Source of the DNA: Paenibacillus tyrphae
GTDB taxonomy: Bacteria; Bacillota; Bacilli; Paenibacillales; NBRC-103111
NCBI RefSeq assembly: GCF_024158745.1
Contig: NZ_JAMZAW010000011.1
Span: 186,001 to 250,000 of the forward strand
Length of the DNA stretch: 64,000 nucleotides
Direction of reading: 5' to 3'
Shown: piece by piece, positions 1 to 8,687 of the stretch
Numbering within the stretch: position 1 is the stretch's first letter
Layout: every line of letters begins with the position of its first letter
The notes under the pieces: generated by a model
What the model was told of the DNA's origin: nothing
The model's database searches: none
The model's input: the letters and a program-made list of their open reading frames with translations, nothing else
Program-made: the position numbers and the translations under genes

Positions 1-357
1 ATTGTGACTGAGGCGATATTCCAGCTGCGGTATGGGGACCGCAAGGAGATTGCCGCTACACTTGCGTCGTACAAAGACCGGAGGCTGCGGACGCAGCCGC
101 TGCAGCTTGCTTGCGCCGGAAGCGTCTTTCGCAATCCTCAAGGACACTTCGCCGCCAAGCTGATCGAGGAAGCCGGACTTAAAGGCCTTCGGGTCGGCGG
201 AGCCGAAGTATCGCCGCTGCACGCCAACTTCATTGTCAACACCGGGCAGGCGACGGCCCACGACGTGCTCACCCTGATCGAACAAGTCAAGACTGCCGTG
301 AATGAGAAGTTCGGCGTCTCCCTTGTACCTGAAGTATTGGTGGTGGGTGAGCGGTAA
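1..357 (+). CDS. murB: UDP-N-acetylenolpyruvoylglucosamine reductase, C-terminal part (MurB)
   Basis: MurB reduces UDP-GlcNAc-enolpyruvate to UDP-MurNAc in cytoplasmic peptidoglycan precursor synthesis. Only the last ~118 codons are present; the gene enters from before base 1, so the GTG at base 4 is an internal codon. The visible part carries the family's C-terminal domain signatures: SVFRNP (the Ser of the SxFKNP-type proton-donor motif), AAKLIEEAGLKG and HANFIVN. It lies 15 bp upstream of murA, as expected in the division/cell-wall cluster of Paenibacillaceae. Identification is firm; the missing N-terminus with the FAD-binding domain cannot be judged. Confidence 0.95.
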   Translation: MVTEAIFQLRYGDRKEIAATLASYKDRRLRTQPLQLACAGSVFRNPQGHFAAKLIEEAGLKGLRVGGAEVSPLHANFIVNTGQATAHDVLTLIEQVKTAVNEKFGVSLVPEVLVVGER

Positions 358-372
358 ATCGGAGGTGGGACT

Positions 373-1641
373 TTGGAAAAGTTGGTTATCGAAGGCGGGA
401 AACCTCTCTCGGGAGCCATCAGAATTCACGGTGCGAAAAACGCCGCTTTGCCCATTCTGGCAGCCAGTATCATGGCGGAAGGAACGATCACGATTGAGAA
501 CGTGCCGGATTTGTCGGACATTCACGTGATGCTCGGCATTTTGCGGGCGCTGGGATGCAAGGCGGAGTTGGTCGGGGATAACGTAACCGTGAGTACGAAC
601 GCCGTTCATCAGTTTCATATTCCCGAAAGCCTGATGAGCCAAATGCGATCCTCCATTTTCTTGATGGGCCCTCTGCTTTCCCGTCTCGGACGCGTGGAGC
701 TGTATCAACCGGGCGGCTGTGCGATCGGCGAGCGAAAAATCGATCTGCACCTGCGAGGGCTAGCAGCCCTGGGAGCGCATATCGAGGAAAACGGCAGCCA
801 GATCGTATGTACGGCCAATGAGCTGCAGGGTGCGGAAATCGTGCTCGATTATCCGAGCGTGGGCGCGACCGAAAACATCATGATGGCCGCCGCGATGGCC
901 CGGGGGATGACGACGATCATCAATGCGGCCCGAGAACCCGAAATTCAGGATTTGCAAAACTTTTTGAACGCCATGGGCGCCCGTATTATCGGAGCCGGTA
1001 CGGATACGATCACCATCGAAGGCGTATCGGAATTAACCCCCTGTACTTACCGGATCATTCCCGATCGCATCGTAGCCGGCACGCTGATGATTGCCGCTGC
1101 GGTTACCAGAGGAAACGTGACGCTGGAGAAGGTTTGTCCGGCTCATCTGACCTCCGCCATTCACGTGCTCAAGCGGGCAGGTGTTCAAATCACAATTAAC
1201 GGTGATATAATGAACGTGTGCGCTCTCAGCCGGCCGAAATCGGTGGAGAGGATCGTGACTTCGCCTTATCCGTCGTTCCCCACGGACCTGCAATCTCAAA
1301 TCATGGTGCTTCTCAGTCTTGCCGACGGAGTAAGCATCGTGAAGGAAACCGTATTTGAAGGACGATTCAAGCATGTAGACGAACTGTCGCGCATGGGAGC
1401 GGATATCCGGGTAGATTTGAACTCGGCTTATATCCGGGGAGTGCCCAGACTGTATGGCGCCACCGTGGAAGCGACCGACCTACGGGCCGGCGCTGCGCTC
1501 GTCATCGCCGGATTGGCGGCTCAGGGATCAACCGTCATCGAACAAATCCATCATATCGACCGGGGGTACGACCGGATTGAACTGATGCTCGCGTCACTTG
1601 GGGCGGGCATTCATCGTACGACGCCGGTGCCTACGGAGTAG
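373..1641 (+). CDS. murA: UDP-N-acetylglucosamine 1-carboxyvinyltransferase (MurA)
   Basis: Cytoplasmic enzyme that transfers enolpyruvate from PEP to UDP-GlcNAc, the first committed step of peptidoglycan synthesis and the fosfomycin target. The 422-residue length matches the family. The N-terminal KNAALP motif (around residues 22-27) is present, and the fosfomycin-reactive cysteine is Cys116 in the GGCAIG loop, so the enzyme should be fosfomycin-sensitive by this criterion. The start is TTG at 373 behind GGAGGTGG with normal spacing. The gene follows murB closely and is probably cotranscribed with it. Many Firmicutes carry two murA paralogues; this division-cluster copy is one of them. Confidence 0.97.
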   Translation: MEKLVIEGGKPLSGAIRIHGAKNAALPILAASIMAEGTITIENVPDLSDIHVMLGILRALGCKAELVGDNVTVSTNAVHQFHIPESLMSQMRSSIFLMGPLLSRLGRVELYQPGGCAIGERKIDLHLRGLAALGAHIEENGSQIVCTANELQGAEIVLDYPSVGATENIMMAAAMARGMTTIINAAREPEIQDLQNFLNAMGARIIGAGTDTITIEGVSELTPCTYRIIPDRIVAGTLMIAAAVTRGNVTLEKVCPAHLTSAIHVLKRAGVQITINGDIMNVCALSRPKSVERIVTSPYPSFPTDLQSQIMVLLSLADGVSIVKETVFEGRFKHVDELSRMGADIRVDLNSAYIRGVPRLYGATVEATDLRAGAALVIAGLAAQGSTVIEQIHHIDRGYDRIELMLASLGAGIHRTTPVPTE

Positions 1642-1676
1642 CACTTTATACATCCATATGACCACAGCCGCTGGAA

Positions 1677-1704
1677 TATCCCTTTTTCCATGGGAGAAGG
1701 GATA
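1677..1704 (+). other. Hairpin between murA and divIB
   Basis: An inverted repeat TATCCCTTTTTC / GGGAGAAGGGATA pairs over about 12 bp, allowing one G-T pair near the tip, around a short CATG loop. There is no T-run after it, so it is not a standard terminator. It is the most structured part of the 250-bp murA-divIB gap, in which no other gene is seen. Its role is unknown; RNA processing or partial termination is possible. Confidence 0.45.
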
Positions 1705-1891
1705 CCCTGCGGTTTACATATTCCGTATTTGATTTGCGTTATCGTGCAGTCGATGTCGGCAATGCGGGTGAGGACAACCGTTCCGGCCCAGCCTGCGGAC
1801 GGCTCCCGTCCTGTCCGGGACAAGCTGCCCGGTGCAAAAGCGTACAGAGCCTGCCATGCGGGCTTTGTTGCGTTCAGAAGAGGAGGCACCT

Positions 1892-2815
1892 ATGGAAGAC
1901 AGACTCCCAGTGATCAAGAAACCGAATCCGAAAAGCCGGAGCAACAAGAAGCTGCTGGTATTTTTATTTATCTTTTTTATTACGCTCCTGCTGATTCTCT
2001 TTTTCCAATCGTCGCTCAGCAAAATAACGGAGATCGAGATTCAAGGGCAGCAGTTGATATCCAAGGAGGAGATCGCCCAAGCGGCCGCGGTCAAAGCGGG
2101 GGACCATTTCTTTTCCGTCTCATCCTCCAAAGTCGAAACGCTGGTCAAAGCGCTAAAAATGGTCGAATCCGTCGAAGTGTCCAAAAAGTTCCCGGGACGT
2201 CTGATTATACAGGTGCACGAGTACCCGAAGGTAGCCTACCAAGTTGGGGAAAACGGCCAGATCGAGGCGCTGCTCGCCGACGCCAGCGTTGTGCCCGTTA
2301 ATGTTCAGGGCGTTGCGCTGGACAAGCCGATCTTGACGGGATGGTCGAAGGACGATCCGCTTAAGGTCAAGCTGTGTCTGGCCATGTCCAAGCTGCCGGC
2401 CGCTTACTTCTCCGACGTGTCCGAGATCAAGCCTTCGCCGACACTTCCTTATCCCGATAAAATCAAGATGTATACCCGATCCCATTATGAAGTGCAGACG
2501 ACGATTGAGTATTTGCCCGAAAAGATGAAATATTTGGATTCTTACATCGCCAGCCTGCAAAGTAGTAAAATATCGGGGGGCGTGATTACGATGCTCGAAG
2601 CAGATACGCATGCCCCTTTTGATAAGGATTCGGGCAAAACGAACGCCAAGGATACAAAAGACAGCGCGGAAGGAAAAGACAGCAAAGACAGCAAGGATAG
2701 CAAGGAAGGTAAGGACGGTAAAACCCCCGCTTCCAAAGAGACGGACAAGCGCGATACCGCATCATCGTCCGCTGACGAAAAGAAGCCGGAAGGCCAGGAA
2801 ACGGGCCGAAACTGA
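1892..2815 (+). CDS. divIB: Cell division protein DivIB/FtsQ
   Basis: Single-pass division protein that acts with FtsL and DivIC at the septum. The start is ATG 1892 behind GAGGAGGCACCT, which trims 20 codons from the longest frame and gives 307 residues. A short basic cytoplasmic N-terminus (NPKSRSNKK) is followed by one membrane span (about residues 26-45, LVFLFIFFITLLLILFF), a POTRA/FtsQ-type extracellular domain (ITEIEIQGQQLISKEEI onward), the beta domain, and a ~60-residue tail of repeated KDSK/EGKD units rich in Lys, Asp and Ser. The tail is lower in complexity than the rest and looks disordered. Position between murA and ftsA agrees with the family. Confidence 0.93.
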   Translation: MEDRLPVIKKPNPKSRSNKKLLVFLFIFFITLLLILFFQSSLSKITEIEIQGQQLISKEEIAQAAAVKAGDHFFSVSSSKVETLVKALKMVESVEVSKKFPGRLIIQVHEYPKVAYQVGENGQIEALLADASVVPVNVQGVALDKPILTGWSKDDPLKVKLCLAMSKLPAAYFSDVSEIKPSPTLPYPDKIKMYTRSHYEVQTTIEYLPEKMKYLDSYIASLQSSKISGGVITMLEADTHAPFDKDSGKTNAKDTKDSAEGKDSKDSKDSKEGKDGKTPASKETDKRDTASSSADEKKPEGQETGRN

Positions 2816-2863
2816 GCAAAAAACTCTACTCAACCTACTACATTAGTGCTAGAATTGAAATTA

Positions 2864-2872
2864 TGGTATAAT
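2864..2872 (+). promoter_or_regulatory. Extended -10 promoter for ftsA-ftsZ
   Basis: TGGTATAAT is an exact TATAAT -10 box with the TGn extension. The -35 position (about 2843-2848, TTAGTG) is weak, as is usual for extended -10 promoters. The predicted transcript has about 120 bp of leader before ftsA. This would allow ftsAZ expression independent of the upstream mur genes. Confidence 0.7.
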
Positions 2873-2997
2873 TTAAGCCTGGCCGTGAAAAAAAATGAAC
2901 TAAAAAAGAGGGAATTGCCGAGCCGTGTGGAATATCTACAGGAGGTTTTGCTGACCAAGGCTCATATCGAAATTATTGTCATAGGAGGTGCCACGGG

Positions 2998-4245
2998 TTG
3001 AGCAGCAATGACATCATTGTTAGTTTGGACATCGGTACATCCAAAGTTCGTGCTATTATTGGGGAAGTCGTTAACGGCACCATTAATATAATTGGAGTTG
3101 GATCTGCCGACTCGCAGGGAATTCGCAAAGGAGCGATCGTGGATATCGATCAAACGGTCCAGTCGATCCGGAGCGCAGTGGATCATGCCGAGCGAATGGT
3201 CGGAGTGCAAATATCGGAAGTGTACGTTGGAATTTCCGGCAATCATATTGCGCTGCAATCGAGTCACGGGGTCGTGGCGGTATCGAACGAAGACCGCGAA
3301 ATCGGCGACGACGACATCGAACGGGTCATTCAGGCGGCGAAAGTGATTCCTTTGGCTCCCGAACGCGAGATTATCGGTGTTGTGCCGAACCAATACGTAG
3401 TAGACGGAACGGATCAGATTCACGATCCCCGGAGCATGATCGGAGTTAGACTAGAAGTCGAAGCGACCATCGTTACCGGTACGAAAACGGCGATACATAA
3501 TTTGCTTCGCGTCGTGGAGAAATCCGGGCTCAAGGTAGCCGGACTTATCTTGATGTCTCTGGCCGCAGGCCATCTAGCTTTATCCAAGGACGAAAAGGCT
3601 GTCGGAACCGTACTGGTCGATATCGGGGCGGGCGCTACGACGATCGCCATTTTTAACGAGAACAATCTGGTTGCTACATCGACGCTTCCGATTGGAGGCG
3701 AGTTCATTACGAACGATATTGCTTACGGCTTGCGGACGCAAGCGGACATCGCCGAGAAGATCAAGCTGAAATTCGGGTGCGCCGTCGTAGAGCATGCAGC
3801 GCCTGATCAAGTGTTCAAGGTTAACCGGATCGGCAGCAATGTGGACAAGGAATTTTCCCAGGTCGATCTGGCGAACATCATCGAGCCCCGGGTACAAGAA
3901 ATATTTCACCTGATCGGCCTTGAAGTTCAGCGGCTTGGCTTCACCGATCTGCCGGGCGGTTATGTGCTCTCTGGCGGGACGGTTTCGCTGCCCGGCGTAT
4001 TGAATGTCGCCCAAGTGGAGCTGGCGTCTTCCGTTCGTATTGCCGTTCCCGAGTTCATCGGCGTGCGCGACCCTGCTTTCACGAGCGGCGTAGGGATTAT
4101 CCAGTATGCCTCCAAATATTTGCGGCATGCCAAACAAAGCTCCGGCGTCAAGAAGCTGGTCACGACGAAAAAAGCGTCTTCCGGTCAAGAGCAAAAGCCC
4201 TCGGCCATGGAACGTTTCAAAAATTGGTTAAGCGAATTTATTTAA
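2998..4245 (+). CDS. ftsA: Cell division protein FtsA
   Basis: Actin-like ATPase that tethers FtsZ filaments to the membrane. The 415 residues fit the family. Visible signatures are the N-terminal phosphate-1 loop DIGTSKVRAIIGE (about residues 10-22), the SHGVVAVSN region of the 1C domain, VDIGAGATTIAIF (phosphate 2) and GGYVLSGGT (adenosine motif). The C-terminus MERFKNWLSEFI is an amphipathic membrane-targeting helix. The start is TTG 2998 behind AGGAGGT at about 2983-2989. It is followed 49 bp later by ftsZ, with which it should be cotranscribed. Confidence 0.96.
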   Translation: MSSNDIIVSLDIGTSKVRAIIGEVVNGTINIIGVGSADSQGIRKGAIVDIDQTVQSIRSAVDHAERMVGVQISEVYVGISGNHIALQSSHGVVAVSNEDREIGDDDIERVIQAAKVIPLAPEREIIGVVPNQYVVDGTDQIHDPRSMIGVRLEVEATIVTGTKTAIHNLLRVVEKSGLKVAGLILMSLAAGHLALSKDEKAVGTVLVDIGAGATTIAIFNENNLVATSTLPIGGEFITNDIAYGLRTQADIAEKIKLKFGCAVVEHAAPDQVFKVNRIGSNVDKEFSQVDLANIIEPRVQEIFHLIGLEVQRLGFTDLPGGYVLSGGTVSLPGVLNVAQVELASSVRIAVPEFIGVRDPAFTSGVGIIQYASKYLRHAKQSSGVKKLVTTKKASSGQEQKPSAMERFKNWLSEFI

Positions 4246-4294
4246 ACTCGGGTAGCTTGCACGATGAAAGCCTAATGAGGGGGAAGACGCTAGT

Positions 4295-5431
4295 ATGTTT
4301 GAATTTGATATGGACATGGAAGGATTCGCCAAAATAAAGGTAATCGGCTGCGGCGGCGGCGGAAGCAACGCTGTTAATCGGATGATTGACACCGGCGTGA
4401 AAGGGGTCGAATTTATAACGGTCAACACCGACGCGCAGGCTCTGCATCTAGCCAAATCGGAGATGAAGCTGCAAATCGGGGACAAGCTCACGCGCGGTCT
4501 CGGGGCTGGTGCAAATCCCGAGGTTGGAAAGAAGGCGGCAGAGGAGTCGCGCGAGTTAATCGCCAATGCGCTCAAAGGCTCTGACCTCGTCTTTGTTACC
4601 GCCGGTATGGGCGGGGGGACAGGAACAGGCGCTGCGCCGGTTATCGCCGAAATCGCCAAGGAGTGCGGCGCGCTGACCGTCGGCGTCGTGACGCGTCCGT
4701 TCCGTTTTGAAGGATTAAAGCGCGCTCGACAAGCGGAGCAAGGGATTGCCGCTCTCAAAGAAAAAGTCGATACGCTCATTATTATTCCGAACGACCGTTT
4801 GCTCGAGATCGTTGACAAGAAAACGCCGATGCTGGAAGCGTTCCTTGCAGCGGACAACGTATTGCGTCAAGGGGTTCAAGGGGTTTCCGACCTGATCGCC
4901 GTTCCCGGCTTGATCAACTTGGACTTTGCCGACGTAAAAACGATCATGACCGAGCGCGGCTCGGCTTTGATGGGAATCGGCTATGCTTCGGGTGAAAGCC
5001 GTGCGGCAGAAGCCGCCAAGAAAGCGATCAGCTCCCCGCTGCTAGAAACGTCGATTGACGGCGCGCGTGGCGTGCTGCTGAACATCACGGGCGGCAACAA
5101 CCTGTCGCTTTACGAAGTCAACGAAGCGGCTGATATCGTGGCTGACGCCGCCGACCCGGAAGTTAATATGATTTTCGGTGCGGTCATTGACGAAACCTTG
5201 AAAGACGAGATTCGGGTGACCGTTATCGCCACCGGTTTCGAGCATCGCGAAGCGGCATCACCCGCCAAGAAACCGGCAGCTGCCGGAACAACGGCGTCTG
5301 CGAGCCAATCGCAGGAGCCTGTAGACAACCGTCTTGGCAACCTCCGTCCGTTCGGAGGCCAATCGTCGAACGACCAGCTCGATATCCCGGCTTTCCTTCG
5401 CAACCGCAACCGCAACGGCTTCGACAAATAA
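4295..5431 (+). CDS. ftsZ: Cell division GTPase FtsZ
   Basis: Tubulin homologue forming the cytokinetic ring. The 378-residue protein has the glycine-rich [11 protein letters not shown] loop near residue 20 and the GTP-binding tubulin signature [12 protein letters not shown] at residues 104-115. The T7-loop residues lie in [12 protein letters not shown] variable linker (about residues 316-360, rich in Ala/Ser/Gln) leads to the conserved C-terminal peptide DIPAFLRNR, which binds FtsA and SepF. RBS GAGGGGG precedes ATG 4295. A strong terminator follows the stop, so the division operon ends here. Confidence 0.98.
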   Translation: MFEFDMDMEGFAKIKVIGCGGGGSNAVNRMIDTGVKGVEFITVNTDAQALHLAKSEMKLQIGDKLTRGLGAGANPEVGKKAAEESRELIANALKGSDLVFVTAGMGGGTGTGAAPVIAEIAKECGALTVGVVTRPFRFEGLKRARQAEQGIAALKEKVDTLIIIPNDRLLEIVDKKTPMLEAFLAADNVLRQGVQGVSDLIAVPGLINLDFADVKTIMTERGSALMGIGYASGESRAAEAAKKAISSPLLETSIDGARGVLLNITGGNNLSLYEVNEAADIVADAADPEVNMIFGAVIDETLKDEIRVTVIATGFEHREAASPAKKPAAAGTTASASQSQEPVDNRLGNLRPFGGQSSNDQLDIPAFLRNRNRNGFDK

Positions 5432-5455
5432 TGAATTAATCCATATGGTTTACCA

Positions 5456-5496
5456 CACAGCCACCTCTAAAGATAGAGGCGGCTGTGCTTTTTTTT
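5456..5496 (+). terminator. Rho-independent terminator of ftsAZ
   Basis: CACAGCC-CCTCTA pairs with TAGAGG-GGCTGTG around an AAGA-type loop, with one A/C mismatch, followed by eight T. It lies 25 bp after the ftsZ stop. Confidence 0.92.
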
Positions 5497-5510
5497 CGCC
5501 TCCTCACGTA

Positions 5511-5808
5511 CCGAGGGGCATAAATATCTATCCTCCCTTGATTGGGAGGAGTGAGTCCTTCCAGATCAGCTTGTGTGGCGGAGAGCAGCGTATGTGCCGT
5601 AGAGTCTACGTGTCGCCTTTGAACTCGGGTTTTTACCGCAAGGTAAGTTGAATAGAACCCGAGTTCAACAGCGGCCGAAGGCACATACGGCTGCTCGCAG
5701 CCACACGCCCAGCTGATCAAGTTTCAACCCCCGCTCCATCAACTCCGCTCCTCCAACTCACTCCCTCCCAACCCCCTCCTCTCGACAAAAATAGTTCCAC
5801 CCCCTCGG
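5511..5808. repeat. Long imperfect palindrome between ftsZ and spoIIGA
   Basis: Most of the 465-bp ftsZ-spoIIGA gap is one imperfect inverted repeat. Matching arms from outside in: CCGAGGGG (5511-5518) with CCCCTCGG (5801-5808); TTGGGAGGAGTGAGT (5542-5556) with the run at 5755-5771; GATCAGCT (5564-5571) with 5711-5718; GTGTGGC (5573-5579) with 5700-5706; GAGCAGC-GTATGTGCC (5583-5598) with 5680-5696 (one bulge); and a perfect 13-bp pair TTGAACTCGGGTT (5619-5631) with 5656-5668. No gene is seen inside. The outer right arm reaches into the spoIIG promoter region. It could be a decayed mobile or palindromic repeat, or a structured leader. Confidence 0.75.
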
Positions 5809-5847
5809 CATGTTTAGACAGACTTTGGAATACGATTGGGATATACT
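5781..5847 (+). promoter_or_regulatory. Candidate Spo0A-controlled spoIIG promoter
   Basis: The -10 is TATACT (5842-5847). TAGACA (5815-5820) is a one-mismatch -35 at an unusually long 21-bp spacing. A Spo0A-box match in inverted orientation, CTCGACAAA (5781-5789, 8 of 9 to TTCGACAAA), lies upstream, and a weaker one, TTAGACAGA (5814-5822, 7 of 9), overlaps the -35. This reproduces the known Bacillus subtilis spoIIG design: sigma-A promoter, ~22-bp spacer, 0A box over the -35. The match is by eye. Confidence 0.6.
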
Positions 5848-5896
5848 TGTCTCATTCGCGGCAAGCGGGCGGCAAACAGGGCGGGAGGTAATGAAG

Positions 5897-6796
5897 ATGG
5901 TCGTGTACATCGATGTCATTTTCCTCATGAACGTGCTGATCGACGGCGCGCTGCTCTGGACGACGGCCTGGTCGCGCAAGCTTCGTTACCGCCCGTGGCG
6001 GTTGGGGCTTTCCGCAGCCATCGGAGGCAGTTATGCGGTGATGCTGTTTTTTCCGCCGTTATCGTTTCTGTTTACGTTCGCGCTAAAATTTGCGCTTTCT
6101 TTGCTAATGCTGCTGACCGCCTTCGGATTCGGGGGATTGCAGCATTTTTTGCGGAACCTTGGCGCATTTTACGTCATCAATTTCATGGCAGCCGGTGCCG
6201 TCTTCGGGTGCGCCTACTTCTGGCAATCCTCCAGCGAAATCGTAAATGGCATCTTATTCAGCCACGATTTGGGGGTCACGCTGACGATGCTGGCCTTTTC
6301 CTTCCCTTTGGCGGTATGGCTATGCCGGCACGTCCTGCAAGCCTTAAGGCGCAAGCAGGAACTGACCTCGTTCTTGGCTAAGGTGGAGGTCCATATCGAC
6401 GAATTCGCCTCCAGCTGCATCGGACTCATCGATACGGGCAATCAACTATACGATCCGCTGACGAAAACGCCGGTCATGGTCATGGAAGCGGCACAGTGGG
6501 GAGAGCGCATTCCCGAAGCCTGGCTAGTCAAAATCCGCCGGGCCGAAGTGGATCAGCTCGTGACGTCGATCGGTACCGAACCCTTTGTCTGGCAGGACCG
6601 CTTGCGCTTGGTGCCATATCGTGGGGTGAACCGGAATACGCAGTTTATGCTGGCGCTCAAGCCGGACCGGGTCGTTATCACAACGGGAAGCGAGCAGATC
6701 GAAGCGAACAAAGTACTGATCGGACTGGACGGCGGCCGTCTAAGCTCGGACAACGCTTATCAGGCCATCATTCATCCTTCGCTAGTCAACATGTAA
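5897..6796 (+). CDS. spoIIGA: Sporulation sigma-E processing peptidase SpoIIGA
   Basis: Membrane aspartic-type protease in the sporulation septum that removes the pro-sequence of pro-sigma-E when triggered by SpoIIR. The N-terminal half has about five hydrophobic segments ([19 protein letters not shown] onward); the C-terminal half is the cytoplasmic protease domain with the catalytic DTGN motif at residues 179-182 ([13 protein letters not shown]). The start is ATG 5897, about 8 nt after GGGAGG; ATG 5891 is too close to it. The product is 299 residues, close to the usual ~300. It stands directly upstream of its substrate gene sigE. Confidence 0.94.
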   Translation: MVVYIDVIFLMNVLIDGALLWTTAWSRKLRYRPWRLGLSAAIGGSYAVMLFFPPLSFLFTFALKFALSLLMLLTAFGFGGLQHFLRNLGAFYVINFMAAGAVFGCAYFWQSSSEIVNGILFSHDLGVTLTMLAFSFPLAVWLCRHVLQALRRKQELTSFLAKVEVHIDEFASSCIGLIDTGNQLYDPLTKTPVMVMEAAQWGERIPEAWLVKIRRAEVDQLVTSIGTEPFVWQDRLRLVPYRGVNRNTQFMLALKPDRVVITTGSEQIEANKVLIGLDGGRLSSDNAYQAIIHPSLVNM

Positions 6797-6944
6797 CACG
6801 AGAGGGACACGATATCTACTGCCCGGCTTGCCGCAGCTCAAGGCCGTGCTTGTAAAGGAAGAACGAAGCTTGACCGCAAGAAGGTGTTTTCACAACTGGG
6901 GATGTCCGGCTATTAAAACGGTACGAATGGGAGGAAGCGTAAAC

Positions 6945-7667
6945 ATGATGGTCAAGTGGAAGCTGATGCTGCAAATTATGTATTTTCGCCTGCTGTTGGT
7001 GCTGGGGCTCAAGTCGGACGAAATCTACTACATCGGTGGAAGCGAAGCGCTGCCGCCCCCGCTCACACGCGAAGAGGAAGAATATTTACTGGAAAAGCTT
7101 CCTTCAGGAGATGCGGCCATCCGTGGCATGCTGATCGAACGAAACCTGCGGCTCGTCGTTTACATCGCGCGCAAATTCGAGAACACAGGCATCAACATCG
7201 AAGACCTCGTATCGATCGGCGCGATCGGCTTGATCAAAGCGGTCAATACGTTCGATCCCGAGAAAAAAATCAAGCTCGCCACGTACGCTTCGCGATGCAT
7301 CGAAAACGAGATTTTGATGTATTTGCGGCGCAACAGCAAAATCCGCACCGAAGTTTCGTTCGACGAGCCGCTCAATATTGATTGGGATGGCAACGAGCTG
7401 TTGCTTTCGGATGTGCTCGGGACGGAAAATGACACCATCTACCGCAATATCGAGGAGCAGGTCGACCGCAAGCTTCTCCATAAGGCGCTTGACAAGCTGT
7501 CGGAGCGCGAACGGATCATCATGGAACTGCGTTTCGGCCTGCAGGACGGTGAAGAGAAGACGCAAAAGGACGTCGCGGACATGCTCGGCATCTCCCAGTC
7601 GTATATTTCGCGGCTCGAAAAGCGGATCATCAAACGGCTCCGTAAAGAGTTCAACAAGATGGTGTAA
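6945..7667 (+). CDS. sigE: RNA polymerase sporulation sigma factor SigE (pro-sigma-E)
   Basis: Mother-cell sigma factor made as an inactive precursor. Translation from ATG 6945 (GGGAGG ten bases upstream) gives 240 residues. A hydrophobic/basic pro-peptide of about 27 residues ends near [10 protein letters not shown], the SpoIIGA cleavage zone. Region 2 is nearly identical to the Bacillus protein ([42 protein letters not shown] split by a short core), and region 4.2 is the [23 protein letters not shown]. The first ~39 codons of the longest frame have no family match and were excluded. The 148-bp gap from spoIIGA holds no other gene. Confidence 0.97.
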   Translation: MMVKWKLMLQIMYFRLLLVLGLKSDEIYYIGGSEALPPPLTREEEEYLLEKLPSGDAAIRGMLIERNLRLVVYIARKFENTGINIEDLVSIGAIGLIKAVNTFDPEKKIKLATYASRCIENEILMYLRRNSKIRTEVSFDEPLNIDWDGNELLLSDVLGTENDTIYRNIEEQVDRKLLHKALDKLSERERIIMELRFGLQDGEEKTQKDVADMLGISQSYISRLEKRIIKRLRKEFNKMV

Positions 7668-7776
7668 ACTGGAAAAAGTTTTTTTCATCGGCGATGAAAG
7701 CGAAACCGTCCTTGCCGGAACTGGCTTTGAACGATTTTCGGGTGGCAATGGGGCGGGCAGAGAGCCCGAAGGAGCC

Positions 7777-7806
7777 GCATAAAAAAGCATTCCGAGGAGA
7801 TAATTA
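7777..7806 (+). promoter_or_regulatory. Sigma-F/sigma-G type promoter of sigG
   Basis: GCATA (7777-7781), a 14-bp spacer and GGAGATAATT (7796-7805) fit the forespore consensus GYATA / GGnRAnAmTR, with one mismatch in the -10. It sits 33 bp before the sigG start. sigG is known to be transcribed by sigma-F and by sigma-G itself in Bacillus, so the location is right. Confidence 0.72.
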
Positions 7807-7823
7807 ACAGTAATGTTTCTCCT
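7795..7823 (+). other. Inverted repeat between the sigG promoter and its RBS
   Basis: AGGAGA (7795-7800) is complementary to TCTCCT (7818-7823), with 17 nt between them. The TCTCC arm could instead pair with the GGGAGG ribosome-binding site at 7825-7830. It may limit translation of read-through spoIIG mRNA, as an upstream stem-loop does at Bacillus sigG, but transcripts from the forespore promoter would lack the first arm. This is inference from complementarity only. Confidence 0.35.
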
Positions 7824-7838
7824 TGGGAGGTAATCACG

Positions 7839-8621
7839 GTGACCCGAAACAAAGTCGAAATATGCGGCGTCGATACGGCAAAGCTACCGGTTTTGACCAA
7901 TGCGGAAATGCGTGAACTATTCGTGGACCTGCAAACGAATAACGAACGATCTGCAAGAGAGAAATTAGTCAACGGCAACCTCCGGCTCGTCCTGAGCGTC
8001 ATCCAGCGGTTCAATAACCGGGGGGAATTTGTCGACGACCTGTTCCAAGTAGGCTGTATCGGACTGATGAAAGCCATTGATAATTTCGATTTGAGCCAGA
8101 ACGTCAAGTTTTCCACCTACGCGGTTCCGATGATTATTGGAGAGATCCGCCGTTACCTTCGGGACAACAACCCGATCCGCGTATCCCGCTCCTTGCGCGA
8201 TATCGCATATAAGGCGCTTCAGGTGCGTGATCAGCTGACGAATCAGAATTCGCGGGAGCCCACGATTTACGAAATCTCGGAAGCGCTCGGCGTGCCGAAG
8301 GAAGATGTCGTGTTTGCGCTTGATGCCATACAGGACCCGGTATCGCTCTTCGAACCGATCTATCATGACGGCGGCGATCCGATCTATGTGATGGACCAGA
8401 TCAGCGATGACCGGAACAAAGACGTCTCGTGGATCGAGGGCATTGCCCTCCGGGAAGCGATGCGGAAGCTGAATGATCGCGAGAAAATGATTTTGTCCAT
8501 GCGCTTTTTCGACGGAAAGACCCAGATGGAAGTGGCCGACGAAATCGGCATTTCCCAAGCGCAAGTATCCCGGCTCGAGAAATCGGCCATATCCCAGATG
8601 CAGAAGCATGTGAAAAACTGA
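7839..8621 (+). CDS. sigG: RNA polymerase sporulation sigma factor SigG
   Basis: Late forespore-specific sigma factor. The 260 residues equal the Bacillus length and begin with VTRNKVEICGVDT from a GTG start 8 nt after GGGAGG. Region 2 (NLRLVLSVIQRFNNRGEFVDDL; KFSTYAVPMIIGEIRRYLRD), region 3 (RSLRDIAYKALQVRD) and the region 4 HTH (MEVADEIGISQAQVSRLEKSA) are clear. It is separated from sigE by 171 bp containing its own forespore promoter. It should direct spore-protein genes after engulfment. Confidence 0.97.
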   Translation: MTRNKVEICGVDTAKLPVLTNAEMRELFVDLQTNNERSAREKLVNGNLRLVLSVIQRFNNRGEFVDDLFQVGCIGLMKAIDNFDLSQNVKFSTYAVPMIIGEIRRYLRDNNPIRVSRSLRDIAYKALQVRDQLTNQNSREPTIYEISEALGVPKEDVVFALDAIQDPVSLFEPIYHDGGDPIYVMDQISDDRNKDVSWIEGIALREAMRKLNDREKMILSMRFFDGKTQMEVADEIGISQAQVSRLEKSAISQMQKHVKN

Positions 8622-8649
8622 CGGGAGCTTGCCCGACCTGCGAAGATCC

Positions 8650-8687
8650 GACCGACTCGCTACACGCTGCGGGCACGGTCTTTTTTT
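8650..8687 (+). terminator. Probable terminator after sigG
   Basis: GACCG (8650-8654) and CGGTC (8676-8680) form a short stem immediately followed by seven T. The loop is long (21 nt) and the stem weak, so efficiency is uncertain. Confidence 0.45.
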
